DNA of 64,000 bases from Actinacidiphila oryziradicis (GTDB lineage: Bacteria; Actinomycetota; Actinomycetes; Streptomycetales; Streptomycetaceae), in NCBI RefSeq assembly GCF_005047355.1, contig NZ_SUMC01000021.1, positions 62,001-126,000 of the forward strand. The letters run 5' to 3'. Under the pieces are notes generated by a model, which made no database searches, had not been told where the DNA came from, and saw only the letters and a program-made list of their open reading frames with translations. Below, piece by piece: positions 32,466-41,959 of the stretch. The position numbers and the translations under genes were made by a program. Within the stretch, counting starts at the first letter, position 1; every line of letters begins with the position of its first letter.

Positions 32466-34405
32466 GCGACTTCCGGGATCATTTCCGCGCCTGGCGCCGC
32501 AGCAGACCCTTCTGGGCCGGGGTGTGGACGCTGCTCTCCGGGCTGGAGATCCTCTCCATTCCGCTGGCCCCGGTCGACCTGATGATCCACGAGGGCATCG
32601 CCGGCGTCTCCGGGCTGCTGATGGGCATCTTCCTGGTCATCCTCGGCCTGACGATGTGGCTCGCCCCCGACCACCGAGTCTTCGCCGGTATCGCGAGCCT
32701 GATCTTCGCCGTCGCCTCGCTCGTCCTCTCCAACTTCGGCGGCTTCCTCATCGGCTTCCTCCTTGGGATCCTCGGCGGCGCCATGGCGGTCAGCTGGGTG
32801 CAGGACCACCCAGACGATCGCTACGGCAAGCCCCCCGTCGCCCCCGACTGGGGCGGCGGCTCCCCCACCCTTACGAGTCCCCCCGGAGGACCGGATGACC
32901 GGGGCGGTCCGGACGCCGGCGACAAGGCAGCGCCCGCCCGGCGGACGGGGAGTGCCCCGTGCAGGCCGGCGCCGTCCGGCCGCCGTGGAAGCCCGTCGGT
33001 GGCCTTACGGGGCAACCGACTGCGGGCCCTCGGGGCCCTGCCGGTCGGCGGAGCCCTCATCGCAGGCGGACTGCAGCCCATGTCACCCCCGGCGCCCCCG
33101 GCGCACCCCGGCCGGCCGCCCGCACCGGCTGACCGTCCCAGCGACCCGCAGCTCAGCGTCTGCTCGCTCCTCGACGGCCTGCTCGGAGCCGGAACCGGGG
33201 CCCAGACCGGCTCCGGCACCGGCACCGGCCACACCGCACAGCAGCCGCACCCCCGCAACGACGGCAACGGCCTGCACGTAGGCGTGAGCGTGCCGCCCCT
33301 GCACGGCTCCCTCAACCTCGGCAAGGGCGGCGCAGCCGACCCCCACCCCACCACCGTCCCCGGCCAGCGCGCCGCCGAGCCGCGGTCCGCCGCCCCGGGC
33401 GGCCTGCTCGGCACCGTAACCGGACTCCTCGGCCTCAATGGATCCCCGACCCCGCAAGCCGCACCATCGCCGCCGCGGTCCTCCCCGTCATCGTCAGCGC
33501 CTTCCGTCCCCCGCGCCACCAAGCCCCATCCCGGAGCGCGCCAACCCGCCCGCAACCAGCCCACCCGCAACCAGCCCGCCCCGGACCAACCCGAGCCACC
33601 CCAGGACGGCCTCACCGGACTCATCTCCGACCTCCGCCTCACCCTCCCGCCGCTCCCCCGGGACGGCGGCATGGACGAGCCGATGTCATTGCTCCCCCTT
33701 GGCCTCCCCCTCCACCTCGACACACATACCAGCGAGGCCAATTCCCCCTGGTGCCTCCCCCAGATCTCCCTTGACCTCTCCCTGGGCGCCGTCAACTACG
33801 CCGACATGGCCACCGCCGCCGCCCAGCCCTTCCGGGTGCGCACCCCGCTCCTCGTACTCACCGGCCTGACCTATCACGGCATCGCCGCCACCCCCACCCG
33901 CTACGGCCGCCAACGCCTCCTGGTCTTCACCGCCTTGCGCGTCGACATCGCCTCCCTGCGCCAGACCGCCCCGCTCCTCGCCCCCTCCTGCGCAGCGAGC
34001 CACCACCCCGAAACCAACCGGGAGCCCCCTTTCCACGGCCTCCCCGGCATCGGTATCCCGGGCACCGGAATCGGTCTGCCCGGCATCGGTCGGGTCGCCC
34101 CCACGCCCACCCCCTGGTTTCCCTGCCAGCGCCGTCTGGAGAGCGACGCAGCCCCCTGGAGCACGACGACCGCCACCGGCCGCCCCGTCGTCCTGCTCAC
34201 CAGAGTGCTCAGCGGCAACCTCCTCGGCCTGCTCCCCGTCACCTTCACCCCCGGCATGCCCCCGCCCCTGCCCCCTGGCCTCACGGTGCCCATTCCGCTC
34301 TTCTTCACCGGAGTCACCACCTACAACCAGCTCCTCCGCGCCGACCGGCTCTCCGTCCCTGGCCTGCACCAGCACCCCTACGACCCCCCGAGCGACAACG
34401 ACTGA
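32456..34405 (+). CDS. DUF6114 protein with long unusual C-terminal half
   Basis: 649 residues. Residues 1-115 form the DUF6114 membrane unit with four helices (FWAGVWTLLSGLEILSIPLA, IHEGIAGVSGLLMGIFLVIL, GIASLIFAVASLVLS, GGFLIGFLLGILGGAMAVSW). Then comes about 300 residues of Pro/Arg/Ala-rich linker and a second globular domain (about 430-640) with SPWCLPQISLDLSLGAVNYA, RQRLLVFTALRVDIASL and TVPIPLFFTGVTTYNQLLRA. The late domain has several paired Cys and Trp residues and looks extracellular. Known DUF6114 proteins are usually much shorter. Function is unknown. Confidence 0.8.
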   Translation: MFLSDFRDHFRAWRRSRPFWAGVWTLLSGLEILSIPLAPVDLMIHEGIAGVSGLLMGIFLVILGLTMWLAPDHRVFAGIASLIFAVASLVLSNFGGFLIGFLLGILGGAMAVSWVQDHPDDRYGKPPVAPDWGGGSPTLTSPPGGPDDRGGPDAGDKAAPARRTGSAPCRPAPSGRRGSPSVALRGNRLRALGALPVGGALIAGGLQPMSPPAPPAHPGRPPAPADRPSDPQLSVCSLLDGLLGAGTGAQTGSGTGTGHTAQQPHPRNDGNGLHVGVSVPPLHGSLNLGKGGAADPHPTTVPGQRAAEPRSAAPGGLLGTVTGLLGLNGSPTPQAAPSPPRSSPSSSAPSVPRATKPHPGARQPARNQPTRNQPAPDQPEPPQDGLTGLISDLRLTLPPLPRDGGMDEPMSLLPLGLPLHLDTHTSEANSPWCLPQISLDLSLGAVNYADMATAAAQPFRVRTPLLVLTGLTYHGIAATPTRYGRQRLLVFTALRVDIASLRQTAPLLAPSCAASHHPETNREPPFHGLPGIGIPGTGIGLPGIGRVAPTPTPWFPCQRRLESDAAPWSTTTATGRPVVLLTRVLSGNLLGLLPVTFTPGMPPPLPPGLTVPIPLFFTGVTTYNQLLRADRLSVPGLHQHPYDPPSDND

Positions 34406-34502
34406 GGCCGCTTGGACGACCTAATTACCCCTAGTAGTCACTCGCATCCTCTAAGTTAACGGCCATCGATCCACCACAGTTCCCGACTCGAAAGGTGAGT
34501 TC

Positions 34503-34673
34503 ATGCCCCTCCTCAAGAAGACCCTCTTCGTCGCCGTCCTCACTGCCGCCCTGCTCGCGAGTGCCATCACCATCGCCTCCGCCGCCCCCCGACCCCTCGG
34601 CCCCGGCAGCCCCGGCAGCCCCGGCCGCCCGGGCAACCCCGCCGGCCTGGGCTTCCTTTCCGGAAACGCCTGA
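34503..34673 (+). CDS. Small secreted collagen-like peptide
   Basis: ATG at 34503 with a gaaaggtgag ribosome site encodes 56 residues. MPLLKKTLFVAVLTAALLAS begins a clear signal peptide that should be cleaved after ASA near residue 27. The mature part of about 29 residues is a Gly-Pro-rich run (PRPLGPGSPGSPGRPGNPAG) with collagen-like G-x-x spacing and ends FLSGNA. No cysteine is present, so it is not a lantibiotic-type core. It follows the DUF6230/DUF6114 operon by 97 bp and precedes a methyltransferase. Confidence 0.7.
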   Translation: MPLLKKTLFVAVLTAALLASAITIASAAPRPLGPGSPGSPGRPGNPAGLGFLSGNA

Positions 34674-34887
34674 CGATTTCCGTCACTGCCGCGCCCCCGC
34701 CGCGCCGGCCACGGCGGTCGCTGTACCGGCCGCCGTGGCATCACCGCCGCTACCCCGCAGCGGAACGCCTCGCACCCCGTCAGCCCGCGCATCACCCACC
34801 TGAACTCCCGTGCGAAAATGCTTTCCTGAGCGCTACTCAGGAGCTACGGACGCAGCTACGAGGCAGGCGCAGCGAGCGGAGGGCACC

Positions 34888-35706
34888 ATGACGACCACGA
34901 GCAGCGGCAACAACGGCACACCATCCGAGGACATCGACACCAGCCGGCCGCACCCGGCCCGGATGTACGACTACTTTCTCGGTGGCAAGGACAACTACGA
35001 AGTCGACCGTGCCGCCGCCGAACGCGTCGCGGCAGCGGCCCCGGAGGTCCGTGCCAGCGTCCGCGCCAACCGTGCCTTCCTGCACCGCGCCGTCCGTCAC
35101 CTTGTCGCCGACTGCGGCATCCGCCAGATCCTCGACATCGGCACCGGCCTCCCCACCGCGCCCAACGTGCACCAGGTCGCGCAGGCGATCGCCCCGGACA
35201 CCCACGTCGTCTACGTCGACAACGACCCCATCGTCAACGCGCACGCCAACGCGCTCCTCACGGACACCGGCAACACCTCGGTCCTCCTCGCCGATCTCCG
35301 CGATCCGGGTGCCATCCTCGCCCACCCCGACGTCCGCAAGCTCATCGACTTCGACGAGCCCGTCGCCCTCACGCTCCTCGCGATTCTCCACTTCATAACC
35401 GACGCCGAGGACCCCGCCGCCATCCTCGCCACCTTCCGCGATGCCCTACCCGAGGGCTCCTACCTCGTCCTCTCCCACGTGACCGGCGACATCCACGACG
35501 ACCGCACCGAGGCCGCCGCTGTCTACAACTCCTCCACCGCCCCTCTGACCCTCCGCACCCGGGCCCAGATCGTCGACCTTTTCACCGGCTTCACCCTCCT
35601 CGACCCCGGCATCGTCCAGGTGCCCAGCTGGCGTCCCGACGGTCCCCTCCCCGCCGACTCCCACACGGTCGGTTTCTACGGCGGCGTAGCGCGCAAGGAC
35701 CGGTGA
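34888..35706 (+). CDS. SAM-dependent methyltransferase, DUF574 (Methyltransf_19)
   Basis: 272 residues with the Methyltransf_19 hallmarks of actinomycetes: RPHPARMYDYFLGGKDNYEV at residue 15, ANRAFLHRAVRHL, the SAM-binding ILDIGTGLPTAPNVHQ near residue 88, and VYVDNDPIVNAHANALL. ATG at 34888 with ggaggg 5 bases upstream. The family is abundant in Streptomyces, and substrates are mostly unknown. It is separated from the collagen-like peptide by 214 bp, in which I see only a weak hairpin near 34827. Confidence 0.92.
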   Translation: MTTTSSGNNGTPSEDIDTSRPHPARMYDYFLGGKDNYEVDRAAAERVAAAAPEVRASVRANRAFLHRAVRHLVADCGIRQILDIGTGLPTAPNVHQVAQAIAPDTHVVYVDNDPIVNAHANALLTDTGNTSVLLADLRDPGAILAHPDVRKLIDFDEPVALTLLAILHFITDAEDPAAILATFRDALPEGSYLVLSHVTGDIHDDRTEAAAVYNSSTAPLTLRTRAQIVDLFTGFTLLDPGIVQVPSWRPDGPLPADSHTVGFYGGVARKDR

Positions 35707-36088
35707 GGTCCGGACGGCGGCGGGTGTGAACTCCTGTCAGGGACCGGTGGGCCGCGCGGCCTGCGGCCGCTTGTCCTCAATCGCCGGACGGGCTCATTTT
35801 GGGAGCGCCCCCAGCTGCCTCCCGGAGATAGCTGAGGGAACCGGCACCGGACGGACCCGGTGAACCAATGCGGCGGCTCAGCACCACCCGTGTGTCACGT
35901 GCCGCGCGGACGGCCGACGCGGACATGCCCCCAGCGATCTCTTCCATGCCCCCACGCAAAAACCTTCAGTCTAAACTGTCCAGTCCAGCCTGCTCAGTCT
36001 GTGCTGAAAACCATTCGGCGCAGCAGCGTGCCCGCGGCCCGCCGAGCGGGTCGCGGGCAGCGGCGTGCGTGTGTGAGTGAGTGCCTGC
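35707..36088. repeat. 382-bp intergenic region with Streptomyces repeat module
   Basis: TTGTCCTCAATCGCCGGACG (35772-35791) repeats the module seen at 25908-25927, followed by a CCCCCAGCTGCCTCCCGGAG segment near 35811-35830 related to the copies at 26003 and 39157. The right part holds CAGTCTAAACTGTCCAGTCC (35968 on), a small dyad-rich stretch. No gene is credible. Confidence 0.55.
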
Positions 36089-37234
36089 TCAGGCCGCGAG
36101 TGCCGGGTGCAGCACCACCTTCGTGTAGCCCTCGATCCGCTTGTCGAACTTCTCGTACGCGACTGGCGCCTCGTCGAGCGGAATCTCGTGCGAGACAACG
36201 AAGCTCGGCTTGGCCCTGCCGGCGATGATCAGGTCGCGCAGCTGGCGGTTGTACCGCTTGACGTTGGTCTGCCCGGTGCCGATGCGCTGGCCCTTTTCGA
36301 ACATTCGGCCAATGGAGACCAGCAGCTGGCCGTGCTTGGCGGCTTCGTCGGGTGCACCCGGGTCGGACGGGACGTAGAGGCCGGGCACGCCGAGCTTGCC
36401 GGTGGCCCGTACCGTCTCGACGAGCGAGTTGAGCACAACCGCCGGCTCCTCGTGGCTGGCGTCGTGGGCCTGGGCCTGGTAGCCGACCGCGTCCACGCCC
36501 TTGTCGGTCCCTTCGCCGTCGGTCTGGTCCTTGATCTGCTCCGCGGGGTCGCCCTTGGTGAAGTCGATGGGAATGGCCCCGATCTCCTTCGCCTTGTCGA
36601 GCCGCTCGGGCACCCGGTCGACGCAGAACACCTTCGCTGCTCCGCGCAGCAGCGCGCTGTAGGCAGCCATCAAGCCCACCGGACCGGCGCCGTAGACGGC
36701 CACGCTCTCGCCGGGGGACACTTCCGCGAGCTCACAGCCGTGGTAGCCGGTCGGGAAGATGTCCGCGAGCAGGACGAAGTCGGTCTCGAACTCCTCGCCC
36801 GGCGGCAGCTTCAGACAGTTGAAGTCGGCGTAGGGAACGCGCAGTTTCTCGGCCTGGCCACCGGGGTAGGGGCCCATCGCCACATAGCCGTAGGCGCCAC
36901 CGGCGAAGCCCGGGTTCACGGTCAGGCAGAACCCGGTGTAGCCGGCGAGGCAGTTCTTGCAGAATCCGCACGCGACGTTGAACGGCATGACGACACGGTC
37001 GCCCGGGGCGAGCGAGGTCACGCCCGAGCCGATCTCCTCGATGATGCCAAGGTTCTCGTGACCGAACACGATGCCCGGCTGGGCTGCGGTACGGCCCTCG
37101 TACATGTGCAGGTCGGACCCACAGATCGCACTCGACGTGACGCGTACTATCACGTCGTTCGGGTGCTGGATCTGCGGATCCTCGACTTCCTTCACCTCTA
37201 CGGCAAAGGGGTGTTCATAGACAACAGCCTTCAT
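36089..37234 (-). CDS. fdhA: Glutathione-independent formaldehyde dehydrogenase-like
   Basis: A zinc-dependent medium-chain dehydrogenase of 381 residues. The catalytic zinc site is AICGSDLHMYEGR (Cys near residue 37) with GHENLG; the structural zinc Cys cluster is CGFCKNCLAGYTGFC; the Rossmann motif is VYGAGPVGLMAAYSAL. The extended GGAYGYVAMGPYPGGQAEKL segment is typical of glutathione-independent FDH that carries bound NAD. The ATG at 37234 follows GGAGGTGGTGGAG. Formaldehyde or a related aldehyde is the likely substrate; it is not clearly linked to the glycerol genes upstream. Confidence 0.9.
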   Translation of the reverse strand: MKAVVYEHPFAVEVKEVEDPQIQHPNDVIVRVTSSAICGSDLHMYEGRTAAQPGIVFGHENLGIIEEIGSGVTSLAPGDRVVMPFNVACGFCKNCLAGYTGFCLTVNPGFAGGAYGYVAMGPYPGGQAEKLRVPYADFNCLKLPPGEEFETDFVLLADIFPTGYHGCELAEVSPGESVAVYGAGPVGLMAAYSALLRGAAKVFCVDRVPERLDKAKEIGAIPIDFTKGDPAEQIKDQTDGEGTDKGVDAVGYQAQAHDASHEEPAVVLNSLVETVRATGKLGVPGLYVPSDPGAPDEAAKHGQLLVSIGRMFEKGQRIGTGQTNVKRYNRQLRDLIIAGRAKPSFVVSHEIPLDEAPVAYEKFDKRIEGYTKVVLHPALAA

Positions 37235-37482
37235 CTCCACCACCTCCGGGTCGGCCGGACCGGCGGGTGAGAGCAGGCAGCGCCAGAAGGCGCGGCGGGA
37301 GCGGCCGGCTTTGTCGTCATCGGTCTGTACCGCGTCCCTGGTACGACCTCGCTCCACTGCCGGATACTTCCAGGTAACCGCCGTTCGGCGGCCGGCGCAA
37401 GTGCGGCCGGTGGTACCCGAAGGGCCAGGGATACGGCCGGGACTACGGCCGGGAGTACGAGCCGGGAGTACGAGCTGGGCGC

Positions 37483-39000
37483 CTACTCGACCTGCACCCA
37501 GTCGAGGGTGCGCTCGACCGCCTTCTTCCAGCCCGCATAGCCCTCCTCGCGCCGATCCTCGCTCCACTGCGGTTCCCAGCGCTTCGACTCCTGCCAGTGG
37601 GAGCGCAGTTCATCGGTATCGCGCCAGAAGCCGGTGGCGAGGCCGGCGGCGTAGGCGGCACCGAGGGCGGTGGTCTCGGCGACGACCGGGCGGCTGACCG
37701 GCACACCTAGGACGTCGGCCTGGATCTGCATGCACAGGTCGTTGGCGGTGACACCGCCGTCGACCTTGAGTACGTCGAGGTGGACCCCGGAGTCGCGCTC
37801 CATGGCCTCCACCACGTCGCGGCTCTGGTAGCAGATGGCCTCCAGGGTGGCGCGCGCCAGGTGGCCGTTGTTGTTGAAGCGCGCGAGGCCGACGATCGCG
37901 CCGCGGGCGTCGGAACGCCAGTACGGGGCGAACAGCCCGGAGAACGCCGGGACGAAGTACATTCCGCCGTTGTCCTCGACCGTACGGGCGAGCCACTCGC
38001 TCTCGGCCGCGTCGCTGATGATCTTCAGCTGGTCGCGCAGCCACTGCACGGCCGAGCCGGTGACGGCGATCGAGCCCTCCAGGGCGTAGACCGCGGGGCT
38101 GTCGCCGAACTGGTAAGCCACCGTCGTGAGCAGGCCGTGTTGCGAGCGGACCAGCTCGGTGCCGGTGTTGAGCACCAGGAAGTTGCCGGTGCCGTAAGTG
38201 TTCTTCGCCTCGCCGACCGCGTAGCAGACCTGCCCGACAGTGGCGGCATGCTGGTCGCCGAGCACGCCGGTGATGGGGACGGCGGTGCGCAGCGGCCGGG
38301 TGGTGCGGGTGCGGCCGAACGCCTCGGCGTGGGAGGAAGGGTTGATCTTCGGCAGCATCGCGCGCGGGATGTTGAAGATCTCCAGCAGCTCGTCATCCCA
38401 GTCGAGGGTCTCCAGATCCATCAGCATCGTGCGGCTGGCGTTGGTGACGTCGGTGGCGTGGATTCCGCCCCGGGGGCCGCCGGTGAGGTTCCACAGCACC
38501 CAGCAATCCGTGTTGCCGAAGACCGCGTGGCCCTGCTCGGCCGCCTGGCGTACGCCGTCGACGTTCTCCAGGATCCACTTGATCTTGCCGCCGGAGAAGT
38601 ACGTGGCCGGCGGCAGGCCCGCCTTGCGGCGGATGGTGTCGCCGTGGCCGTCGCGTTCTAGGGCGGCCGCGATGGAGTCGGTCCGGGTGTCCTGCCAGAC
38701 GATCGCGTTGTAGTAGGGACGGCCGGTGCGGGGGTCCCAGATGACGGTGGTCTCGCGCTGGTTCGTGATGCCGATCGCGGCCAGATCGGAGGCGTCCAGA
38801 GACCCCTGCCGTATCGCGTTCTGCATCACGGAGTTGGTGCGCTCCCAGATCTCCACCGGATCGTGCTCGACCCATCCCCCGCGCGGCAGGATCTGGGTGT
38901 GCTCCAGCTGGTACTTCGCCACTTCGCCACCGTCGTGGTCGAAGATCATGAATCGGGTGCTGGTGGTCCCCTGGTCCACCGCTCCAACGAAGTCGGCCAT
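37483..39000 (-). CDS. glpK: Glycerol kinase
   Basis: Phosphorylates glycerol to glycerol 3-phosphate. FGGY-family start [20 protein letters not shown], the [13 protein letters not shown] and [11 protein letters not shown] segments, and the later [19 protein letters not shown] make the call secure. 505 residues. ATG at 39000, preferred over the longer frame, has gaggcaccact in front. It lies downstream of glpF, with a MITE in the 226-bp gap, so cotranscription depends on read-through of that hairpin. Confidence 0.97.
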   Translation of the reverse strand: MADFVGAVDQGTTSTRFMIFDHDGGEVAKYQLEHTQILPRGGWVEHDPVEIWERTNSVMQNAIRQGSLDASDLAAIGITNQRETTVIWDPRTGRPYYNAIVWQDTRTDSIAAALERDGHGDTIRRKAGLPPATYFSGGKIKWILENVDGVRQAAEQGHAVFGNTDCWVLWNLTGGPRGGIHATDVTNASRTMLMDLETLDWDDELLEIFNIPRAMLPKINPSSHAEAFGRTRTTRPLRTAVPITGVLGDQHAATVGQVCYAVGEAKNTYGTGNFLVLNTGTELVRSQHGLLTTVAYQFGDSPAVYALEGSIAVTGSAVQWLRDQLKIISDAAESEWLARTVEDNGGMYFVPAFSGLFAPYWRSDARGAIVGLARFNNNGHLARATLEAICYQSRDVVEAMERDSGVHLDVLKVDGGVTANDLCMQIQADVLGVPVSRPVVAETTALGAAYAAGLATGFWRDTDELRSHWQESKRWEPQWSEDRREEGYAGWKKAVERTLDWVQVE

Positions 39001-39038
39001 GAGTGGTGCCTCTCTGGGTGTGTGCGGGCGGACAGGGC

Positions 39039-39230
39039 CTAGGCCCTGTCCGGGCGATCTCCGTGGGAGAAGGAGCGGGGTCTGGTGCCTGCGATCGCAA
39101 GGCGGAGGAAGGAAGCGACGCGGAGCGTCGTTGACTGACGACAACGCCGCGAGCTCCCCCAGCTACCGCTGGGAGGTGCCCCCAGTGCCAGACCCCGCGA
39201 CGCCGCGGAGATCGCCCGGACAGGGCCTAG
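39039..39230. mobile_element. 192-bp MITE between glpF and glpK
   Basis: The ends 39039-39063 and 39206-39230 are perfect 25-bp inverted repeats starting CTAGGCCCTGTCCGGGCGAT. The homology continues inside (GGGGTCTGG at about 39079 against its complement near 39190), so the whole unit can fold into a long hairpin. There is no open reading frame, as for a non-autonomous transposon. Its right end supplies the TAG stop of glpF. A related end pair occurs at 27871-27896. Confidence 0.85.
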
Positions 39231-40039
39231 TCGCGCGCGGGGGTCCGGCCGGGCTCCTGCTGACCCGGGACGGGGAGGTACCGGCTGACGAGGAACTTGT
39301 ACAGCGCGGCGCCGACCAGACCGCCGACCAGTGGCCCGACGATGGGCACCCAGAAGTAGTAATTGCCGTACTGGTCCCGCCACGCACCGCGATAGCCCGT
39401 GATGAACTCCGCCAGCCTCGGGCCGAAGTCACGCGCCGGGTTGATCGCGTAGCCCGCGTCCGTACCCCAGGCCATACCGATCGCCACCACGATCAGACCG
39501 GTGATGAACGGTCCCATGTTCCCCCCCGGCGGCGTGTTCAGCAGGTCGGTGATCGCGAAGATCAGCAGCACGAGGATCGCCGTACCCATCACCTGGTCCC
39601 GCAGCGCGCCCAGCTCACTGACCGGCAGGACGCCGTTGCCCGGAAGGGTGGAGAACACGAACTGGGTCTTGAGCGTGTGCCCCGGGTCGGCCTTGGCCAG
39701 TACCTCCGTATAGTTCCAGCGCACCAGCAGCGCCGCGACAAACGCCCCGGCGGTCTGCGCCACGGCGTAAGGCACGACCTTCGGCCACGGGAAGCCCTTG
39801 AAAGCGGCGAGCGAGAGGGTCACCGCCGGGTTGAGGTGGGCGCCGCTGATGCGTGCGGCCACATACACACCGAACGTCACGCCCAGACCCCAGGCCCAGG
39901 AGATGCTGTCGTGATTGCCCAGCCCGCCCGCCACCACCTGGGCCACCACGCCGGTGCCGAACAGGATGAGGATCATCGTGCCCGTGAATTCGGCGGAGAG
40001 CTCTCCGACCATTCCCGACGTGCGTATACCTTCAGCCAC
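39227..40039 (-). CDS. glpF: Glycerol facilitator (aquaglyceroporin)
   Basis: A six-helix MIP channel that lets glycerol into the cell. Both NPA boxes are visible, SGAHLNPAVTLSLAAFKGF and GYAINPARDFGPRL; the Asp after the second NPAR is typical of glycerol-selective members. 270 residues from the GTG at 40039 (VAEGIRTSGMVGELSAEF). Its last codons and TAG stop run into the right end of the MITE, suggesting the insertion set the present C-terminus (QQEPGRTPARD). No gylR-type regulator is adjacent. Confidence 0.93.
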   Translation of the reverse strand: MAEGIRTSGMVGELSAEFTGTMILILFGTGVVAQVVAGGLGNHDSISWAWGLGVTFGVYVAARISGAHLNPAVTLSLAAFKGFPWPKVVPYAVAQTAGAFVAALLVRWNYTEVLAKADPGHTLKTQFVFSTLPGNGVLPVSELGALRDQVMGTAILVLLIFAITDLLNTPPGGNMGPFITGLIVVAIGMAWGTDAGYAINPARDFGPRLAEFITGYRGAWRDQYGNYYFWVPIVGPLVGGLVGAALYKFLVSRYLPVPGQQEPGRTPARD

Positions 40040-40283
40040 GGGTGCCCCACTTTCCCAACGGTTCCAGGGACGGCCACGGGGGGGCGGCCACATCCAGATC
40101 CACCCCATCGTGCGCACGCCCCCACCTGGGTGGCTCGCGATACTCCGCCGTTCGGGTGACACAGAAACGGTTTTGGCGCCCACTCACAATGCCGCCCGCC
40201 GCCCGGCCGTGGCACTCTGACGACATGCGCCAGCAGCCACCCGCATCGTCCCGCGCCGCCCGGTCCGTCTACCGGTACCCCTC

Positions 40284-41936
40284 ATGAACCTCGTCGGACA
40301 GATCGTCGACCGCATCCTCGGCCTGCCGCCGGCCCGGGTACGCGAGGCCGCGATCGAGGTCGAGCGAAACCTCGCGATCCCGATGCCCGACGGGGCGGTG
40401 CTGCTCGCCGACCGGTACCGGCCGTCCGGCCGCGCGGCCATGCCGGCGGTCCTGGTGCGCACCCCTTACGGCCGGCGTGGCCTCGGCGGCGCCGTTTTCG
40501 GCGCCGCGTACGCGCGCCAGGGCCTGCAGGTGGTGGTGCAGAGCGTACGGGGGACCTTCGGCTCCGGCGGCGAATTCCGCCCGCTGCACCAGGAGAAGGA
40601 GGACGGCCTGGCCACCGCGGCGTGGCTGCGCGCCCAGCCGTGGTGCGACGGCCGGCTGGCCACCGCGGGCCTCAGCTACTTCGGCTACACGCAGTGGGCT
40701 CTGGGCCCCTACCTCGACCCCCCACTCGAGGCGGTGTGCCTGGGCGTGACCACCTCGGAGTTCAACAGCCATCACTACCCCGGCGGCTCTTTCGCCCTGC
40801 ACGGCGCCTTGTCCTGGTCCGCGCTGACGAGCCTGCAGGAAGCGGCGCCGCTGGGCGGCATCCTGCTGGGCCGGCGCCAGGCCCGGCGTACCGCACAGGC
40901 CATGGCCCACCTCCCGCTGCGCGAGGCCGACACCGTCGCGATCGGACGGCCGTCGGCCTTCTGGCAGGACGTGGTGGGACACAGCGAGCCGGGAGACGGA
41001 TTCTGGGCCGCGGCGGATCACAGCGCGGCGGTCGCCGGTCTTACCTCGCCCGCGACCATGGTCACCGGCTGGCACGACCTGTTCCTCCCCTGGCAGCTCC
41101 GCGACTTCCGGACCCTGTCCGACGCCGGACGAACAGCGCGCATCACCATCGGTCCGTGGGCACACGCCGACCTGCCGGCGCTGAAGGCCCAGATCCTCGA
41201 CCAGGCATCCTGGCTCCGTGCCCACCTGCTCGGTGACGCCGTGCCCGAGCGTGCCCCGGTGCGGGTCCACCTCCAGCACGCGCGTTCCTGGCGGGAGTTC
41301 ACGCAGTGGCCGCCGCCGCAGTCCACCCCCACGCCGCTGTATCTGCGCCAGGACGGCGCCCTGGACTGGCGTTCGCCGCCAAGCGCCGGATCCGACCGGT
41401 TCACCTACGACCCGGCGGACCCGACCCCCACGGTCGGCGGCCCGCTCATTGACGGAAAGAACAAGCAGCAGGACAACCGGGCCATCGAGGCCCGTCCCGA
41501 CGTCCTCGTCTACAGCACTTCCCCGTTGCAGCGTGACCTGGATGTGCTCGGGGAAGTACGCGCGCGCGTCCATGTCCGCACCGACCCCGGACACGCCGAC
41601 GTCTTCGTCCGGCTGTGCGACGTCGACGAACGCGGCGTGTCCCGCAACGTCTGCGACGGGATCCTGCGGCTGCGACCGGGCAGCCCGCCTCCGGGCGAGG
41701 ACGGTGCCGTGGCCGCGGACATCGAGATGTGGCCCACCGGGTACCGGTTCCTGCGCGGCCACCGCATCCGGGTCCTGGTGGCCGGCGGCGCCTTCCCCCG
41801 CTTCCCCCGCAACCACGGCACCGGCGAGCCGGTCGCCGACGCCGTGACCATGCGGCCCTGCCTGCACGAGGTGCTGCACGACCCCGCGCACCCGTCCCAC
41901 GTACTGGTCCCGGTCCTGGCCGACGGGGACCGCTGA
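40284..41936 (+). CDS. CocE/NonD family hydrolase
   Basis: An alpha/beta hydrolase of the X-Pro dipeptidyl-peptidase/cocaine esterase type, 550 residues. The start VERNLAIPMPDGAVLLADRY, the nucleophile elbow TAGLSYFGYTQWAL near residue 130, GWHDLFLPWQL (Asp region) and GPWAHADLPAL (His) form the triad. The C-terminal jelly-roll domain is typical (LDVLGEVRARVHVRTDPGHA, NHGTGEP). Divergent from glpF with a 244-bp shared upstream region. Ester or amide substrate is unknown. Confidence 0.9.
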   Translation: MNLVGQIVDRILGLPPARVREAAIEVERNLAIPMPDGAVLLADRYRPSGRAAMPAVLVRTPYGRRGLGGAVFGAAYARQGLQVVVQSVRGTFGSGGEFRPLHQEKEDGLATAAWLRAQPWCDGRLATAGLSYFGYTQWALGPYLDPPLEAVCLGVTTSEFNSHHYPGGSFALHGALSWSALTSLQEAAPLGGILLGRRQARRTAQAMAHLPLREADTVAIGRPSAFWQDVVGHSEPGDGFWAAADHSAAVAGLTSPATMVTGWHDLFLPWQLRDFRTLSDAGRTARITIGPWAHADLPALKAQILDQASWLRAHLLGDAVPERAPVRVHLQHARSWREFTQWPPPQSTPTPLYLRQDGALDWRSPPSAGSDRFTYDPADPTPTVGGPLIDGKNKQQDNRAIEARPDVLVYSTSPLQRDLDVLGEVRARVHVRTDPGHADVFVRLCDVDERGVSRNVCDGILRLRPGSPPPGEDGAVAADIEMWPTGYRFLRGHRIRVLVAGGAFPRFPRNHGTGEPVADAVTMRPCLHEVLHDPAHPSHVLVPVLADGDR

Positions 41937-41959
41937 GCTCGCACCCGGTGCCGGCGTCC

